Source of the DNA: UMGS1783 sp900555065 | Lineage (GTDB): Bacteria > Bacillota > Clostridia > Oscillospirales > UMGS1783 | Assembly (NCBI GenBank): GCA_937991645.1 | Contig: CALKPL010000037.1 | Span: 1 to 64,000 of the forward strand | DNA: 64,000 nucleotides | Direction of reading: 5' to 3' | Made by a program: the position numbers and the translations under genes | Part shown: one piece after another, positions 1 to 8,272 of the stretch | Position numbering within the stretch: position 1 is the stretch's first letter | Layout of the letters: each line of letters opens with the position of its first letter | The notes under the pieces: model-generated | Seen by the model: only the letters and a program-made list of their open reading frames with translations | What the model was told of the DNA's origin: nothing | The model's database searches: none

Positions 1-345
1 AACGCCAACGGGAAATTATCTGACAGCAGATTTCAAATGCTCTCTGACGACTACGAGCAAGAGCAGGAAGAACTGCGGGAAAAGCTATTGCGATTGAATG
101 AAGAAATTACAAAACAGGAAGAACAGGCAGAAAATATCGACAGGTTTATCGGCAAGGTGCGGAAGTATCTTGACTTGGACGAGCTAACGCCCGCTATCTT
201 AAATGACATGATAAAGGCGGTATATGTTCACGCGCCGGACAAGTCGAAGGGGTACCGGGAACAGCAGATTGACATTTCCTATGACCTTATAGGAATACTT
301 CCCGCATCCTTGCTGAATAGCCTGCAAAACGGAGAAACGGCATAG
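1..345 (+). CDS. Large serine recombinase, C-terminal fragment (runs off left edge)
   Basis: The frame is open from the first base and ends at TAG 343-345, giving 114 residues of a longer protein. It has the charged coiled-coil stretch (roughly residues 15-50) followed by a short conserved tail (region YVHAPDKSKG, then YDLIGI) seen at the C-terminus of large serine recombinases of conjugative and mobilisable elements, the DUF4368-type end. The catalytic resolvase and zinc-ribbon domains would lie left of the window. It would catalyse excision and integration of an element whose body is outside this sequence. An internal ATG at 37 is in frame but is not a real start because homology-like sequence continues upstream of it. 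Family assignment is from pattern recognition of the tail only. Confidence 0.75.
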   Translation, partial: NANGKLSDSRFQMLSDDYEQEQEELREKLLRLNEEITKQEEQAENIDRFIGKVRKYLDLDELTPAILNDMIKAVYVHAPDKSKGYREQQIDISYDLIGILPASLLNSLQNGETA

Positions 346-902
346 CCGAAGCTACGCCGTTTCCCGAAAACAATCTTATGCTGTTTTATTAGTGCCGCCC
401 TAAACTGCGGCGTTTTGTCTTGTCGTACGCCTTTCCATGAAGTCCGCGCGGTGCGTTTATGCAAAGGTCTGCGCGCAGGTGCCCCTGCAGCCGTCGTCTG
501 CCCGTGCAGCGCGTTTTTTTGCTGGTTTCAGCCGCCTTTCGCGCGTCTGCGCTTCCCGCCCTTGTCCCCGCCCCGCAGCGCCGCCCCGGCCGGTCCCTGT
601 ATATTGCGCTTGCCGCCATGCCGTGCCGCGGTGATATGCCGTACCGCAGCGCGTTCGCCCCTGCCGCCGCGGGCTTGCACGCGGCCTGTACCCTTGCCGC
701 CGCCGCGCGCCGGTTCTTTTCTCCTTGTTTCCGTTCTGTCCGCCCCGCGTCCCGCTCTCAGCCGCAGCCGCTCCCGTCCAGCACCGCGCCGCGGTCCCAG
801 GCGTCCCGGCCCTGCGCCGCCGTGCGGACATGTTTTTGAATAATCCTTGAATCCGACATATTCGCCGGCCTCGGACAATATACTGGAGCAGGAGGGATGT
901 GT
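346..902. other. Gene-free stretch between recombinase and spoIVFA
   Basis: I see no convincing gene. Several long open frames exist on both strands, but they are low-complexity Arg/Ala/Pro translations typical of GC-rich noncoding DNA. A hairpin spans the recombinase stop codon (arms 334-341 and 356-363, inner TAGC/GCTA pairs, CGAA loop). A short stem at 394-398/407-411 followed by TTTT could be a weak terminator. Upstream of spoIVFA, GAATAAT (838-844) and CATATTC (857-863), 12 bases apart, loosely resemble a sigma-E promoter, which would fit a mother-cell gene; the spacing is a little short and this is tentative. Confidence 0.4.
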
Positions 903-1973
903 ATGAACAGGATGGATCGTGAACGCACGCCGAGGAAAAGGCCGCAGGGTCTGGGCCACGTCTCGTCCCGCGGCACTGCTTCGGAGCGTGCGCGTGCGCT
1001 GACGGGGGAACCGCCGCGGAGAAGGGAACCGCCTGCTGCGGACGGTAAGGACAGGTTTACGTCGTATCTGTTTATGCAGTCCGTTACGGCGGGGACCATT
1101 CTTGCCGCTATGCTCTGTATCCGATTTCTGGGCGGCGGCCTGTACAGCGATATTAAGGAGGGAGTATCGGAGTCCTTCTTGACCAAGCTCGATATTGGGC
1201 AGGCAAGCCAGCAGGCGATCGACTACGCAAGCGACCTGCCTGTGTTCAAGAGCCTGTTCGGCACGGACGATACGGATTCCAAAGCGGATTCTTCGGCGCA
1301 GTCCGCATCCGGCGCGTCGTCGTCTCAGACACAGAGCGGCGAAGAGAGCAGCCAGGCCGTCGGCGCGGTCGGTACCGGCGTGTCGGGGACCGATTCTGCC
1401 GGCGCCTCCTCCGGCACGCAAAGCGCGTCTGCCGAGGGGAAGGAACCGGACTTCACGACAGTCCAGGCGGGTACGGCGGAGGGAATCGGGGACGGCGATG
1501 TGTTCCGTTCCATCCTCTACGCGGGCGACAGTACCGGCAACCTGCAGTTGCAATCCGGCGCGGCGCTCAAACCCGCTTTGCCGGAAACGCTGGTCGCGCC
1601 GGCGAACTGTCGGGAAATCACTTCGGAATACGGCTACCGCGAGGATCCCTTTACGGGCGAGAAAAAGTTTCACAACGGCCTGGACATCGCGCTTGACGAG
1701 GGCACCCGCGTCAACGCCGCTTTGTCCGGCACGGTAACGGAAGTGGACGAGGACGAGATCAGCGGCATATATATCGTCATCGAGCATGAAGACGGTTTCA
1801 AAACCCTTTACGCGCATCTGAAAAAAGCGCATGTGCGCGAGGGCGCCGCAGTGAAGGCGGGACAGAAGATCGCAAGCTCCGGCAATACGGGCAAGACTAC
1901 CGGCCCGCACCTGCACTTTTCCATGCTCAAGGACGACGGATACCTCAACCCCGCGCTCTATCTGGATGTTTAA
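903..1973 (+). CDS. spoIVFA: SpoIVFA-like sporulation protein with M23 (LytM) domain
   Basis: A 356-residue protein: basic cytoplasmic N-terminus (about 1-50), one membrane segment (about 55-75), a Ser/Gly/Ala-rich linker, then an M23/LytM domain in the last 130 residues. HNGLDIA and GPHLHF carry the HxxxD and HxH metal-binding elements, and a GYR motif precedes them. In known systems SpoIVFA holds the protease SpoIVFB in the outer forespore membrane and keeps it inactive until signalled. That role is inferred here from the directly following spoIVFB gene, which it overlaps by 8 bases. ATG 903 is preferred over the in-frame ATG 897 because AGGAGGG at 890-896 is then 6 bases away. A SpoIIQ-like M23 protein is the alternative, but the neighbour argues for SpoIVFA. 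Confidence 0.8.
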   Translation: MNRMDRERTPRKRPQGLGHVSSRGTASERARALTGEPPRRREPPAADGKDRFTSYLFMQSVTAGTILAAMLCIRFLGGGLYSDIKEGVSESFLTKLDIGQASQQAIDYASDLPVFKSLFGTDDTDSKADSSAQSASGASSSQTQSGEESSQAVGAVGTGVSGTDSAGASSGTQSASAEGKEPDFTTVQAGTAEGIGDGDVFRSILYAGDSTGNLQLQSGAALKPALPETLVAPANCREITSEYGYREDPFTGEKKFHNGLDIALDEGTRVNAALSGTVTEVDEDEISGIYIVIEHEDGFKTLYAHLKKAHVREGAAVKAGQKIASSGNTGKTTGPHLHFSMLKDDGYLNPALYLDV

Positions 1974-2655
1974 AAATATAGAGAAGGTGTCGGTAAACCC
2001 GCTGTTTTTCGCGGTGCTGGCCCTTCTCGTTTTTATCGACAGCACAAGCTATATGCTTGTCATCCTGTGCGCCGCGCTTGTGCATGAGTGCGGACATTTA
2101 TACGCCCTGTACCGTTTTCACGTCCCTGTTCGGCAGCTGAAGTTTCTGCCCTTTGGAATCAGTATAACGCAGTCGCCGTCGCATGTGCTCGGCTATGGCC
2201 AGGAACTGGTTGTGGCTCTGGCCGGGCCGGCGGTAAACCTCGTGCTGTTTTTGATCCCCTGGCTCGTTTCACAGGTCTGGACGCCGCCGCGGCTCGTCGC
2301 GCTGTTCGCGCTCGCAAACGCCACGTTTTTTGCAGCCAATCTCGTGCCCATGCTCCCGCTCGACGGCGGCAGAGCGCTGAGCGCCGTGCTGCAGCGGACG
2401 CTTGGCCCGCGCCGCAGCGGGATTGTAATGGGAATCCTCACCTGTATCCTGAGCCTCTGTACGATCGCGTTCGGCGGCTATATCCTGTATGCGACGGGAT
2501 TTAACTATTCCCTGGCCGTCATCGGGATCTATCTGCTCGTCTGCTTTGCCCTGAGTCTGAAAAAGCCCAAACCGCGCGCCGGTCCCGGCGGCGGCACGGT
2601 AACGCGTTCGGCGGCCCTTGCGCCTCCGCCGCCGTCCAGCCGTCTGCTGCCATAA
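1966..2655 (+). CDS. spoIVFB: SpoIVFB-like M50 intramembrane metalloprotease
   Basis: A 229-residue polytopic membrane protein. HECGH at residues 40-44 lies inside the second hydrophobic segment, and a later segment carries LPLDGGR (near residue 130), the third zinc ligand motif of site-2 proteases. Members of this family in spore formers cleave pro-sigma-K in the mother cell. The gene starts inside the 3' end of spoIVFA (8-base overlap), so the two are probably translationally coupled. After the last membrane segment there is a Pro/Gly-rich tail of about 30 residues instead of the CBS domain found in some relatives. The tail has the base composition of the following noncoding DNA and may be a recent extension. 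Confidence 0.85.
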   Translation: MFKNIEKVSVNPLFFAVLALLVFIDSTSYMLVILCAALVHECGHLYALYRFHVPVRQLKFLPFGISITQSPSHVLGYGQELVVALAGPAVNLVLFLIPWLVSQVWTPPRLVALFALANATFFAANLVPMLPLDGGRALSAVLQRTLGPRRSGIVMGILTCILSLCTIAFGGYILYATGFNYSLAVIGIYLLVCFALSLKKPKPRAGPGGGTVTRSAALAPPPPSSRLLP

Positions 2656-2690
2656 GTCCGCCGCCGTCATCAGGCGTCGATTTTTTACTT

Positions 2691-2726
2691 GCCATGCGGC
2701 CGTTTTCGTTGCCGCATGGCTTTTTT
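2691..2726 (+). terminator. Rho-independent terminator after spoIVFB
   Basis: A perfect 10-bp stem (GCCATGCGGC 2691-2700 with GCCGCATGGC 2711-2720), a 10-base loop and a run of six T follow the spoIVFB stop by 35 bases. Confidence 0.85.
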
Positions 2727-3070
2727 GCCGCGCTGTAAACATCCCGCCCCTTTCGCATTGCTGCGCCCGGCATCGCGCCACGGTCTGCGCCCTCTGGCGG
2801 GGGCTGGGTAAGCAACGCGTCCAGCGCGCCGCAATATTGGGACCTACGCCCAGGTTTCCCGGCCGCCTCGCCCCCGTCGCCGCGCCGCTGCCGCGCGGTC
2901 TTTTCGCTGCGCCTTCCGTCCTCGGCTGTACACGCCGCTTTATGCGCGGTTCTCATTAAATCCGGTTGACGGGCGTAAATAGTCCTTTCCATTTTGGCAA
3001 TTTTATTATATATATCGCATTGTAAAATCGGTATAATCGTAATGTAAATGCAATGCAGGAGGAAACGCCT
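2727..3070 (+). promoter_or_regulatory. Leader and probable promoter of the sialidase-fold/AraC gene
   Basis: The first 240 bases are GC-rich with nothing recognisable. From about 2960 the DNA turns AT-rich. TATAAT at 3032-3037 is a good -10 box 39 bases before the start codon, but no good -35 sits 17 bases upstream, as would be expected of an activator-dependent promoter. A strong ribosome site AGGAGGA (3057-3063) sets the start at ATG 3071. Confidence 0.4.
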
Positions 3071-4729
3071 ATGTTCTTAACGGATACGAAACAGTTGCAA
3101 AATTTCTACTCGGACAAAAGGCTTTGGCAGGGAATACCCAGCATAGCGGTGACGGAAAAGGGCAGGATTTTTGTCACGTTCTATTCGGGCGGGACAAAAG
3201 AGGAAATCGGCAATTACGCAGTTGTGATTATGAGCGACGGCGGCAGTTTCAGCGAACCTGTCGCGGCGGCCTGGCAGGAGGGCTACAGGTGTTTTGACCC
3301 GTGCCTGTGGATAGATCCGCTGGGCAGATTGTGGTTTACCTGGACAAGATCGCCGCAGAACGCCCTGTATGGAGTGATATGCGACAATCCCGATGCGGAC
3401 AGCCTTGTCTGGAGCGGCGAATTTAAAATAGGGGAAGACGTCATGATGAATAAGCCGACGGTCTTATCGACCGGCGAATGGATGTTCCCAATCGCTGTAT
3501 GGGACCACGGCATCAGGGTAATCCCGTACGAAGAAGACAAGCAGCGTGGTTCGTTTGTATATCAGACGCTTGACAACGGCGCGCACTTTAAAAAAATAGG
3601 CGGAGCCGACGTGCCTGAGCGCTCGTTTGACGAGCATATGCTTCTTGAAATGGCGGACGGGCATCTGTGCATGTTCGTAAGAACGTTTTATGGTATCGGC
3701 GTGTCGCATTCCTACGACGGAGGCAAAACCTGGACGAAGGGCGTGGACAGCGGCTTGGGCGGACCAAGTTCACGATTCCATATCAGGCGGTTACAATCCG
3801 GAAGGATACTGCTTGTCAACCACGATCGTTTCAAGGGCAGAAACAACCTGACCGCCATGCTCTCGGATGACGAAGGCGCAACCTGGAAATGGAAGCTTCT
3901 GCTGGACGAGAGGGACGATGTTTCATATCCGGATGCGTTTGAAGCTGCGGACGGATATATTTACATTGTCTACGACAGGGAACGCGGAGCGTTTAAGCGG
4001 AATGTGTCGGAAGCGCAGAAATGCGCGAGAGAAATCCTCTTGGCAAGGCTGACGGAAGACGATATCATCCATGGCCGGGTGTCGAACGGCGGAAGCAGGC
4101 TCAAACAGGTCGTCTCCAAACTCGGCGAATACACCGGTGATATAAAGAACCCATATTTTGAATACGATATGTATTCCGATGAAGAACTGGCAATGTATCT
4201 GACGGAAACATACAGCACTGATACAGTACTGGAAAAGATATTCGACGCATATGCCTTGAACTGCGATAAAATAAACATGGAGTATATGAAACAGCTTGAT
4301 GAAAAAATCAAGAAGTACAATAGCGCGTGCGACAACAGCCTGCAAATTCTCACCGATATCATCCATTATGTACGAAAAAAATCGACAACGCAGGACGGCG
4401 CCGCCCAGGAGATATTCGAAGCGGCCAAGAAGATTCTGTGCCGGGATTTCGCGCTGGATCTGACGCTGGATGAAATCGCCGAAAAGGTGTATGCAAGCAG
4501 CTATTATCTGTGTCATGTGTTTAAACGCATAAGCGGTACTACAATTTCCAAATACAGAAATTACTGCAGACTCAGAGCCGCAAAGGACATGCTTGTAAAC
4601 GGAACCGACAGCATAACCGATATCGCCAATAAATGCGGCTTCAACAATTCGAGTTACTTTTCAAAGCTGTTTGCACAGGAAAACGGGCTGGCGCCGACGG
4701 CATACCGGCAATACAATCAGAAGCGGTGA
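3071..4729 (+). CDS. Sialidase-fold (BNR) beta-propeller fused to AraC-type DNA-binding domain
   Basis: 552 residues. Residues 1 to about 350 read as a BNR/sialidase-fold propeller of the PF13088 kind: GIPSI near the N-terminus and two Asp-boxes, SYDGGKTW and SDDEGATW. The canonical RIP arginine of true sialidases is replaced (GIP), so catalysis is doubtful. A charged helical linker (about 370-440) follows. The last 105 residues are a complete double helix-turn-helix AraC domain: LTLDEIAEKVYASSYYLCHVF is the first helix pair, and ITDIANKCGFNNSSYFSKLF the second. There is no signal peptide, so the protein is cytoplasmic. The fused propeller probably serves as the ligand sensor of a one-component regulator, presumably of the two sugar-acid genes that start 6 bases downstream. 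ATG 3071 is chosen over an in-frame ATG at 3053 because AGGAGGA lies 7 bases before it. Confidence 0.85.
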   Translation: MFLTDTKQLQNFYSDKRLWQGIPSIAVTEKGRIFVTFYSGGTKEEIGNYAVVIMSDGGSFSEPVAAAWQEGYRCFDPCLWIDPLGRLWFTWTRSPQNALYGVICDNPDADSLVWSGEFKIGEDVMMNKPTVLSTGEWMFPIAVWDHGIRVIPYEEDKQRGSFVYQTLDNGAHFKKIGGADVPERSFDEHMLLEMADGHLCMFVRTFYGIGVSHSYDGGKTWTKGVDSGLGGPSSRFHIRRLQSGRILLVNHDRFKGRNNLTAMLSDDEGATWKWKLLLDERDDVSYPDAFEAADGYIYIVYDRERGAFKRNVSEAQKCAREILLARLTEDDIIHGRVSNGGSRLKQVVSKLGEYTGDIKNPYFEYDMYSDEELAMYLTETYSTDTVLEKIFDAYALNCDKINMEYMKQLDEKIKKYNSACDNSLQILTDIIHYVRKKSTTQDGAAQEIFEAAKKILCRDFALDLTLDEIAEKVYASSYYLCHVFKRISGTTISKYRNYCRLRAAKDMLVNGTDSITDIANKCGFNNSSYFSKLFAQENGLAPTAYRQYNQKR

Positions 4730-4735
4730 GCGGGC

Positions 4736-5380
4736 ATGCGCAAATATATAGAAGAAAAAAAGCTGATTGTGATTCTGCGGGGTCTTACACTCGAGCAGGC
4801 GCTGCAGACGGCGCAGTCGTTGTATCATGCGGGCGTCCGACTGGTGGAGTACGCCTATGACGGACGGGAAGCAGATGAGCAAAATGCAAACGTTCTGGCA
4901 GGGCTGTGCGAGGCATTTAAAGGGAGATTACACATAGGAGCCGGCACGGTGACAAGCCTGAAAAGACTGGATTTGGCGGCGCGTGCAGGCGCAAAATATA
5001 TTATATCCCCTGATACGAATCCCAATATAATCAAGGAAACTGTACGGCGCGGGCTGGTGTCCATACCGGGCGCGTTGACGCCTACGGAGATATGCAATGC
5101 AGTAAACGCAGGGGCGGATTTTGTAAAGTTGTTCCCCATATCGGCAATGTATCCGCACTACCTGAGAGATATATGCGCGCCGCTTGGAACTATACCGTTA
5201 CTGGCGGTTGGGGGCGTGAATCTCGATAATTGTAATTTCTATCTGGCGCAGGGCTGCGCCGGCGTCTGCATTGGTTCGCAGCTCGTCGTAAAAGACTGGA
5301 TCCAATCCGGTCAATATAATAGAATTGAAAGCCTGGCCAGACAATATGTGGAAGCGGTTGCGCGGGGTGGCTGCAAATGA
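4736..5380 (+). CDS. KDPG / KDPGal-type aldolase
   Basis: 214 residues, a single class I aldolase TIM barrel of the Eda/DgoA family. Visible active-site elements are ILRG (Arg15), VEYA with Glu38, GAGTV (69-73) and the Schiff-base lysine in VKLFP (Lys131). It should split 2-dehydro-3-deoxy-6-phospho-gluconate or -galactonate to pyruvate and glyceraldehyde 3-phosphate in the cytoplasm. The downstream kinase makes the galactonate version more likely. It begins 6 bases after the regulator stop and overlaps the kinase by ATGA, forming one operon. No dehydratase, dehydrogenase or transporter for the pathway is in the window. Confidence 0.88.
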   Translation: MRKYIEEKKLIVILRGLTLEQALQTAQSLYHAGVRLVEYAYDGREADEQNANVLAGLCEAFKGRLHIGAGTVTSLKRLDLAARAGAKYIISPDTNPNIIKETVRRGLVSIPGALTPTEICNAVNAGADFVKLFPISAMYPHYLRDICAPLGTIPLLAVGGVNLDNCNFYLAQGCAGVCIGSQLVVKDWIQSGQYNRIESLARQYVEAVARGGCK

Positions 5381-6339
5381 CTGTTCCGCCATGCAATCTG
5401 ATCGCCGTAGACGGAGGCACGACCAATACGCGGATCTATCTGCTGGCGGGCAGCAGAATTACCGATTCGATCAGGTATCCCGTTGGCGCCGGCATGCGGC
5501 AGAACAACAGTACGCTGCGCGCTTGTGTCAGGGAAGGGATCGCCCGGCTTTTAACACGGCGTCATATGCGCGAAAGCCAGATACGATGCGTGGTCATGTC
5601 CGGCATGATCTGTTCTGAGCTGGGTATTATGCATGTGCCGCATATCCCCGCGCCCGTCAGTCTGCATGACTTGGCACAATGCGCGGTAAAAAGTTATTTG
5701 CCGGATATATGCGGCGTTCCGTTTATCGGGATTCCCGGCGTCAAAAATGGCGAAGCGCATGCGGACGGGCCGGATTTTATGCGCGGAGAAGAAACGGAGT
5801 TTTTTGGCATGGACGAATCATATATGCAAGGCGCATCCTTGACAGTCCTGCCCGGCTCGCATACAAAACTGGTGTTTTCGGAAAACGGAACGATTGTAAG
5901 ATGCATGTCCACCCTGTGCGGGGAGATGCTTGCTGCGCTCTCTGAAAACACCATATTGAAAAAGACGTTCCCCAATGGATTGGCAAAGACCGCCGACCCT
6001 CGATGCATCAAACGCGGGTACGATCTGTGTGCTAGCCATGGCCTGAACAACGCGCTGTTCAGGGTGCGGATCCTGGACCGGTCGCTGCATGTTCCGCAGG
6101 AAGAGCTCACCGGCATTTTTGTAGGAGCTATCCTCCATGACGACGTTGCGCTGATAGCAAGATACGCAAAAACACATAGGGTTCTGCTGGGCGGCGCTGC
6201 GCCGTTGAGAGATATGTTCCGTATCGCGCTCAGGCATGCGGCAGATGATATGGACGTCACTGTGCTGGAGGATTCTGCAACGTTGCAGCCTCGCGGAGCA
6301 TATAAGATATATGAGAGGATCGTACAGCTTCAGAGCTGA
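5377..6339 (+). CDS. dgoK: 2-dehydro-3-deoxygalactonokinase
   Basis: 320 residues with the DgoK-family N-terminal phosphate-binding motif AVDGGTTNTR and later GEETEFFG and LPGSHTK motifs. The family phosphorylates 2-keto-3-deoxygalactonate to the 6-phosphate, the substrate of the aldolase encoded just upstream (4-base overlap). Together they form the lower half of the DeLey-Doudoroff galactonate route. The start ATG 5377 lies within the aldolase stop region, indicating coupled translation. Substrate specificity between galactonate and a related keto-deoxy sugar acid cannot be settled from sequence; the sialidase-like regulator could point to another acid sugar. Confidence 0.85.
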   Translation: MTVPPCNLIAVDGGTTNTRIYLLAGSRITDSIRYPVGAGMRQNNSTLRACVREGIARLLTRRHMRESQIRCVVMSGMICSELGIMHVPHIPAPVSLHDLAQCAVKSYLPDICGVPFIGIPGVKNGEAHADGPDFMRGEETEFFGMDESYMQGASLTVLPGSHTKLVFSENGTIVRCMSTLCGEMLAALSENTILKKTFPNGLAKTADPRCIKRGYDLCASHGLNNALFRVRILDRSLHVPQEELTGIFVGAILHDDVALIARYAKTHRVLLGGAAPLRDMFRIALRHAADDMDVTVLEDSATLQPRGAYKIYERIVQLQS

Positions 6340-6387
6340 CAGATCTGTTTTCAGGCTGAATCAAGCGTTCCTTTCCATGCCGATTTC

Positions 6388-6416
6388 TTGCATTGTCCTC
6401 CAAATTCATATATAAT
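6388..6416 (+). promoter_or_regulatory. Sigma-A promoter of the radical-SAM pair
   Basis: TTGCAT (6388-6393), 17-base spacer, TATAAT (6411-6416), 36 bases before the start codon at 6452. Confidence 0.75.
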
Positions 6417-6451
6417 AATAATTTAAGAGAGAATTGACTGGAGGGCAGAGC

Positions 6452-8272
6452 ATGAACAGCGCGCTAGAAAACATATGGATGCAGGTGCAGAAGCCGGGCC
6501 GCTACACCGGCGGGGAGGTCAACAGCACGGTTAAGGACAAATCGAACGTGTTTATCCGGTTTGCCCTGTGCTACCCCGACCTGTACGAAGTGGGCATGTC
6601 CAACCTCGGCATTAAAATTTTATACGAGCTTATGAACGCGCGGCCGGACACATGGTGCGAGCGCGTGTTTGCGCCGGCTTCGGATATGGAGGCGCAGCTG
6701 CGCGCGGCGGGAATTCCGCTGTATGGACTAGAGAGCAAAGCCCCCATTTCCCAGTTCGATATTGTGGGCTTCAGCCTCCAGTTTGAGCTCAACTATACCT
6801 GTATTTTGCAGATGATGGAGCTGGGCGGCATCCCATTCTACGCGTCTGCGCGCGGGGAGAACGACCCGCTCGTCATCGCGGGCGGACCCTGCGTAGTCAA
6901 CAGCGAGCCGGTCGCCCCGTTTTTTGATCTTGTAATTGTCGGCGACGGCGAGGACAGCATCCCCGCCGTGCTGGATATGTTCGCCGAATGTAAGCGCCAG
7001 GGCGTGCCCCGCAGGGAATTTTTGCGCCGCGCCGCGTCCATTGAGGGCGTGTATATCCCGTCGCTGTATACGGTGGAGTACAGCGGCCCGGCAGTCGCGC
7101 GCATCGTGCCGGAGACGCCGGTGCGCCGCGCCGTCGTGCTGGATATGGACCGCTGTTTTATCCCGCAAAAACCGGTCGTGCCCCTGGTGCAGGCCATACA
7201 CGACCGCATCGCGCTCGAACTGTTCCGCGGCTGCGTTCGCGGCTGCAGGTTCTGCCAGGCCGGGATGATCTACCGGCCGGCCCGGTTCCGCAGCCGTTCG
7301 GTGCTGGAGGCGTGCGCGCGCAGCCAGTGCGCCATGACGGGCTATGACGAGATCTCGCTGCTCTCCCTCTCGTCCAGCGACCATCCGGAGATCGGGCCGC
7401 TGATCCGCGACCTGAACGAGTGGACGGGCCCCGCGCATATCAACCTGTCCCTGCCCTCGCTGCGCATTGACAATATCCCGGCCGATATCCTTGAAACGAT
7501 GCAGGATATCCGGAAAAGCGGCCTGACCTTTGCGCCTGAAGCGGGCAGTCAGCGCCTGCGCGACGCGATAAATAAAAACATATCCGAAAAGGAGATTATG
7601 GATACCTGCGCCGCCGCGTTTAAGGAGGGTTACACCTCGGTCAAACTGTATTTTATGATCGGCCTGCCCACGGAGACGGACGAAGACATCCTTGCCATTG
7701 CGAAGCTCGCGCAGGATATCGTGGACCTCTACTACAGCCTGCCTGAGCGCAAAAAAGGAAAGGGCGTAAGCGTGAGCGTCTCCCTTGCGACCTTTGTGCC
7801 AAAGCCGTTTACGCCGTTTCAGTGGGAGCCGCAGCTGTCCATGGAAGAGATAGCGCGCCGCCAGCAGCTGCTGCTGGACGCGATCCGCACACGCAAAATA
7901 TCCGTGAGCTGGCACGATCCGCGCACGTCGGTGATTGAGGCCGCCTTTGCCCGCGGCGACCGTAGGCTTGCGCGGGTGATCGAACGCGCCTATCGGCTCG
8001 GCAGCCGGTTTGACAGCTGGGGCGAGAGCTTCTCCTATGAGAACTGGACGGCCGCATTCGCCGCGGAGGGACTCAGCCCGCAGGACTACGCGAACCGCGC
8101 GCGCGGCCTGGACGAAACGCTGCCCTGGGACAGAATCGACATCGGCGTGACAAAGGCGTTTTTTCTGCGCGAACGCGAAAAAGCCTACCGCAACGAGACC
8201 ACGCCCGACTGTTTCACCGCATGTTCCGGCTGCGGAATCCGGCGTATTACGGGAGGTGCCTGCATTGGATAA
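6452..8272 (+). CDS. Radical-SAM protein of the TIGR03960 type
   Basis: 606 residues. The N-terminal 190 residues resemble a B12-binding-like Rossmann region (YEVGMSNLG, FSLQFELNY, AGGPCVVNSEP). A radical-SAM core follows with the cluster motif at Cys261, Cys265 and Cys268 (CVRGCRFC) and later EAGSQRLRDAINK and MIGLPTETDED. A C-terminal CSGCG may hold a second cluster. The family is widely conserved in Clostridia but its reaction is not established to my knowledge; it travels with the DUF2344 protein encoded next. The ATG at 6452 is preferred over an upstream in-frame TTG at 6434 because GGAGGG lies 6 bases before it. Confidence 0.85.
   Translation: MNSALENIWMQVQKPGRYTGGEVNSTVKDKSNVFIRFALCYPDLYEVGMSNLGIKILYELMNARPDTWCERVFAPASDMEAQLRAAGIPLYGLESKAPISQFDIVGFSLQFELNYTCILQMMELGGIPFYASARGENDPLVIAGGPCVVNSEPVAPFFDLVIVGDGEDSIPAVLDMFAECKRQGVPRREFLRRAASIEGVYIPSLYTVEYSGPAVARIVPETPVRRAVVLDMDRCFIPQKPVVPLVQAIHDRIALELFRGCVRGCRFCQAGMIYRPARFRSRSVLEACARSQCAMTGYDEISLLSLSSSDHPEIGPLIRDLNEWTGPAHINLSLPSLRIDNIPADILETMQDIRKSGLTFAPEAGSQRLRDAINKNISEKEIMDTCAAAFKEGYTSVKLYFMIGLPTETDEDILAIAKLAQDIVDLYYSLPERKKGKGVSVSVSLATFVPKPFTPFQWEPQLSMEEIARRQQLLLDAIRTRKISVSWHDPRTSVIEAAFARGDRRLARVIERAYRLGSRFDSWGESFSYENWTAAFAAEGLSPQDYANRARGLDETLPWDRIDIGVTKAFFLREREKAYRNETTPDCFTACSGCGIRRITGGACIG

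Noticed and set aside
415..843. Plus-strand open frame before spoIVFA
   Set aside because: Pro/Arg/Ala low-complexity translation, no ribosome site, no homology-like pattern.
528..2045. 505-residue open frame on the minus strand
   Set aside because: Antisense shadow of spoIVFA and the GC-rich leader; composition is Arg/Ala/Gly biased, with no ribosome site or family resemblance.
3071..4110. Reading the propeller as an active secreted sialidase
   Set aside because: No signal peptide, the RIP arginine is changed, and the chain continues into a DNA-binding domain.
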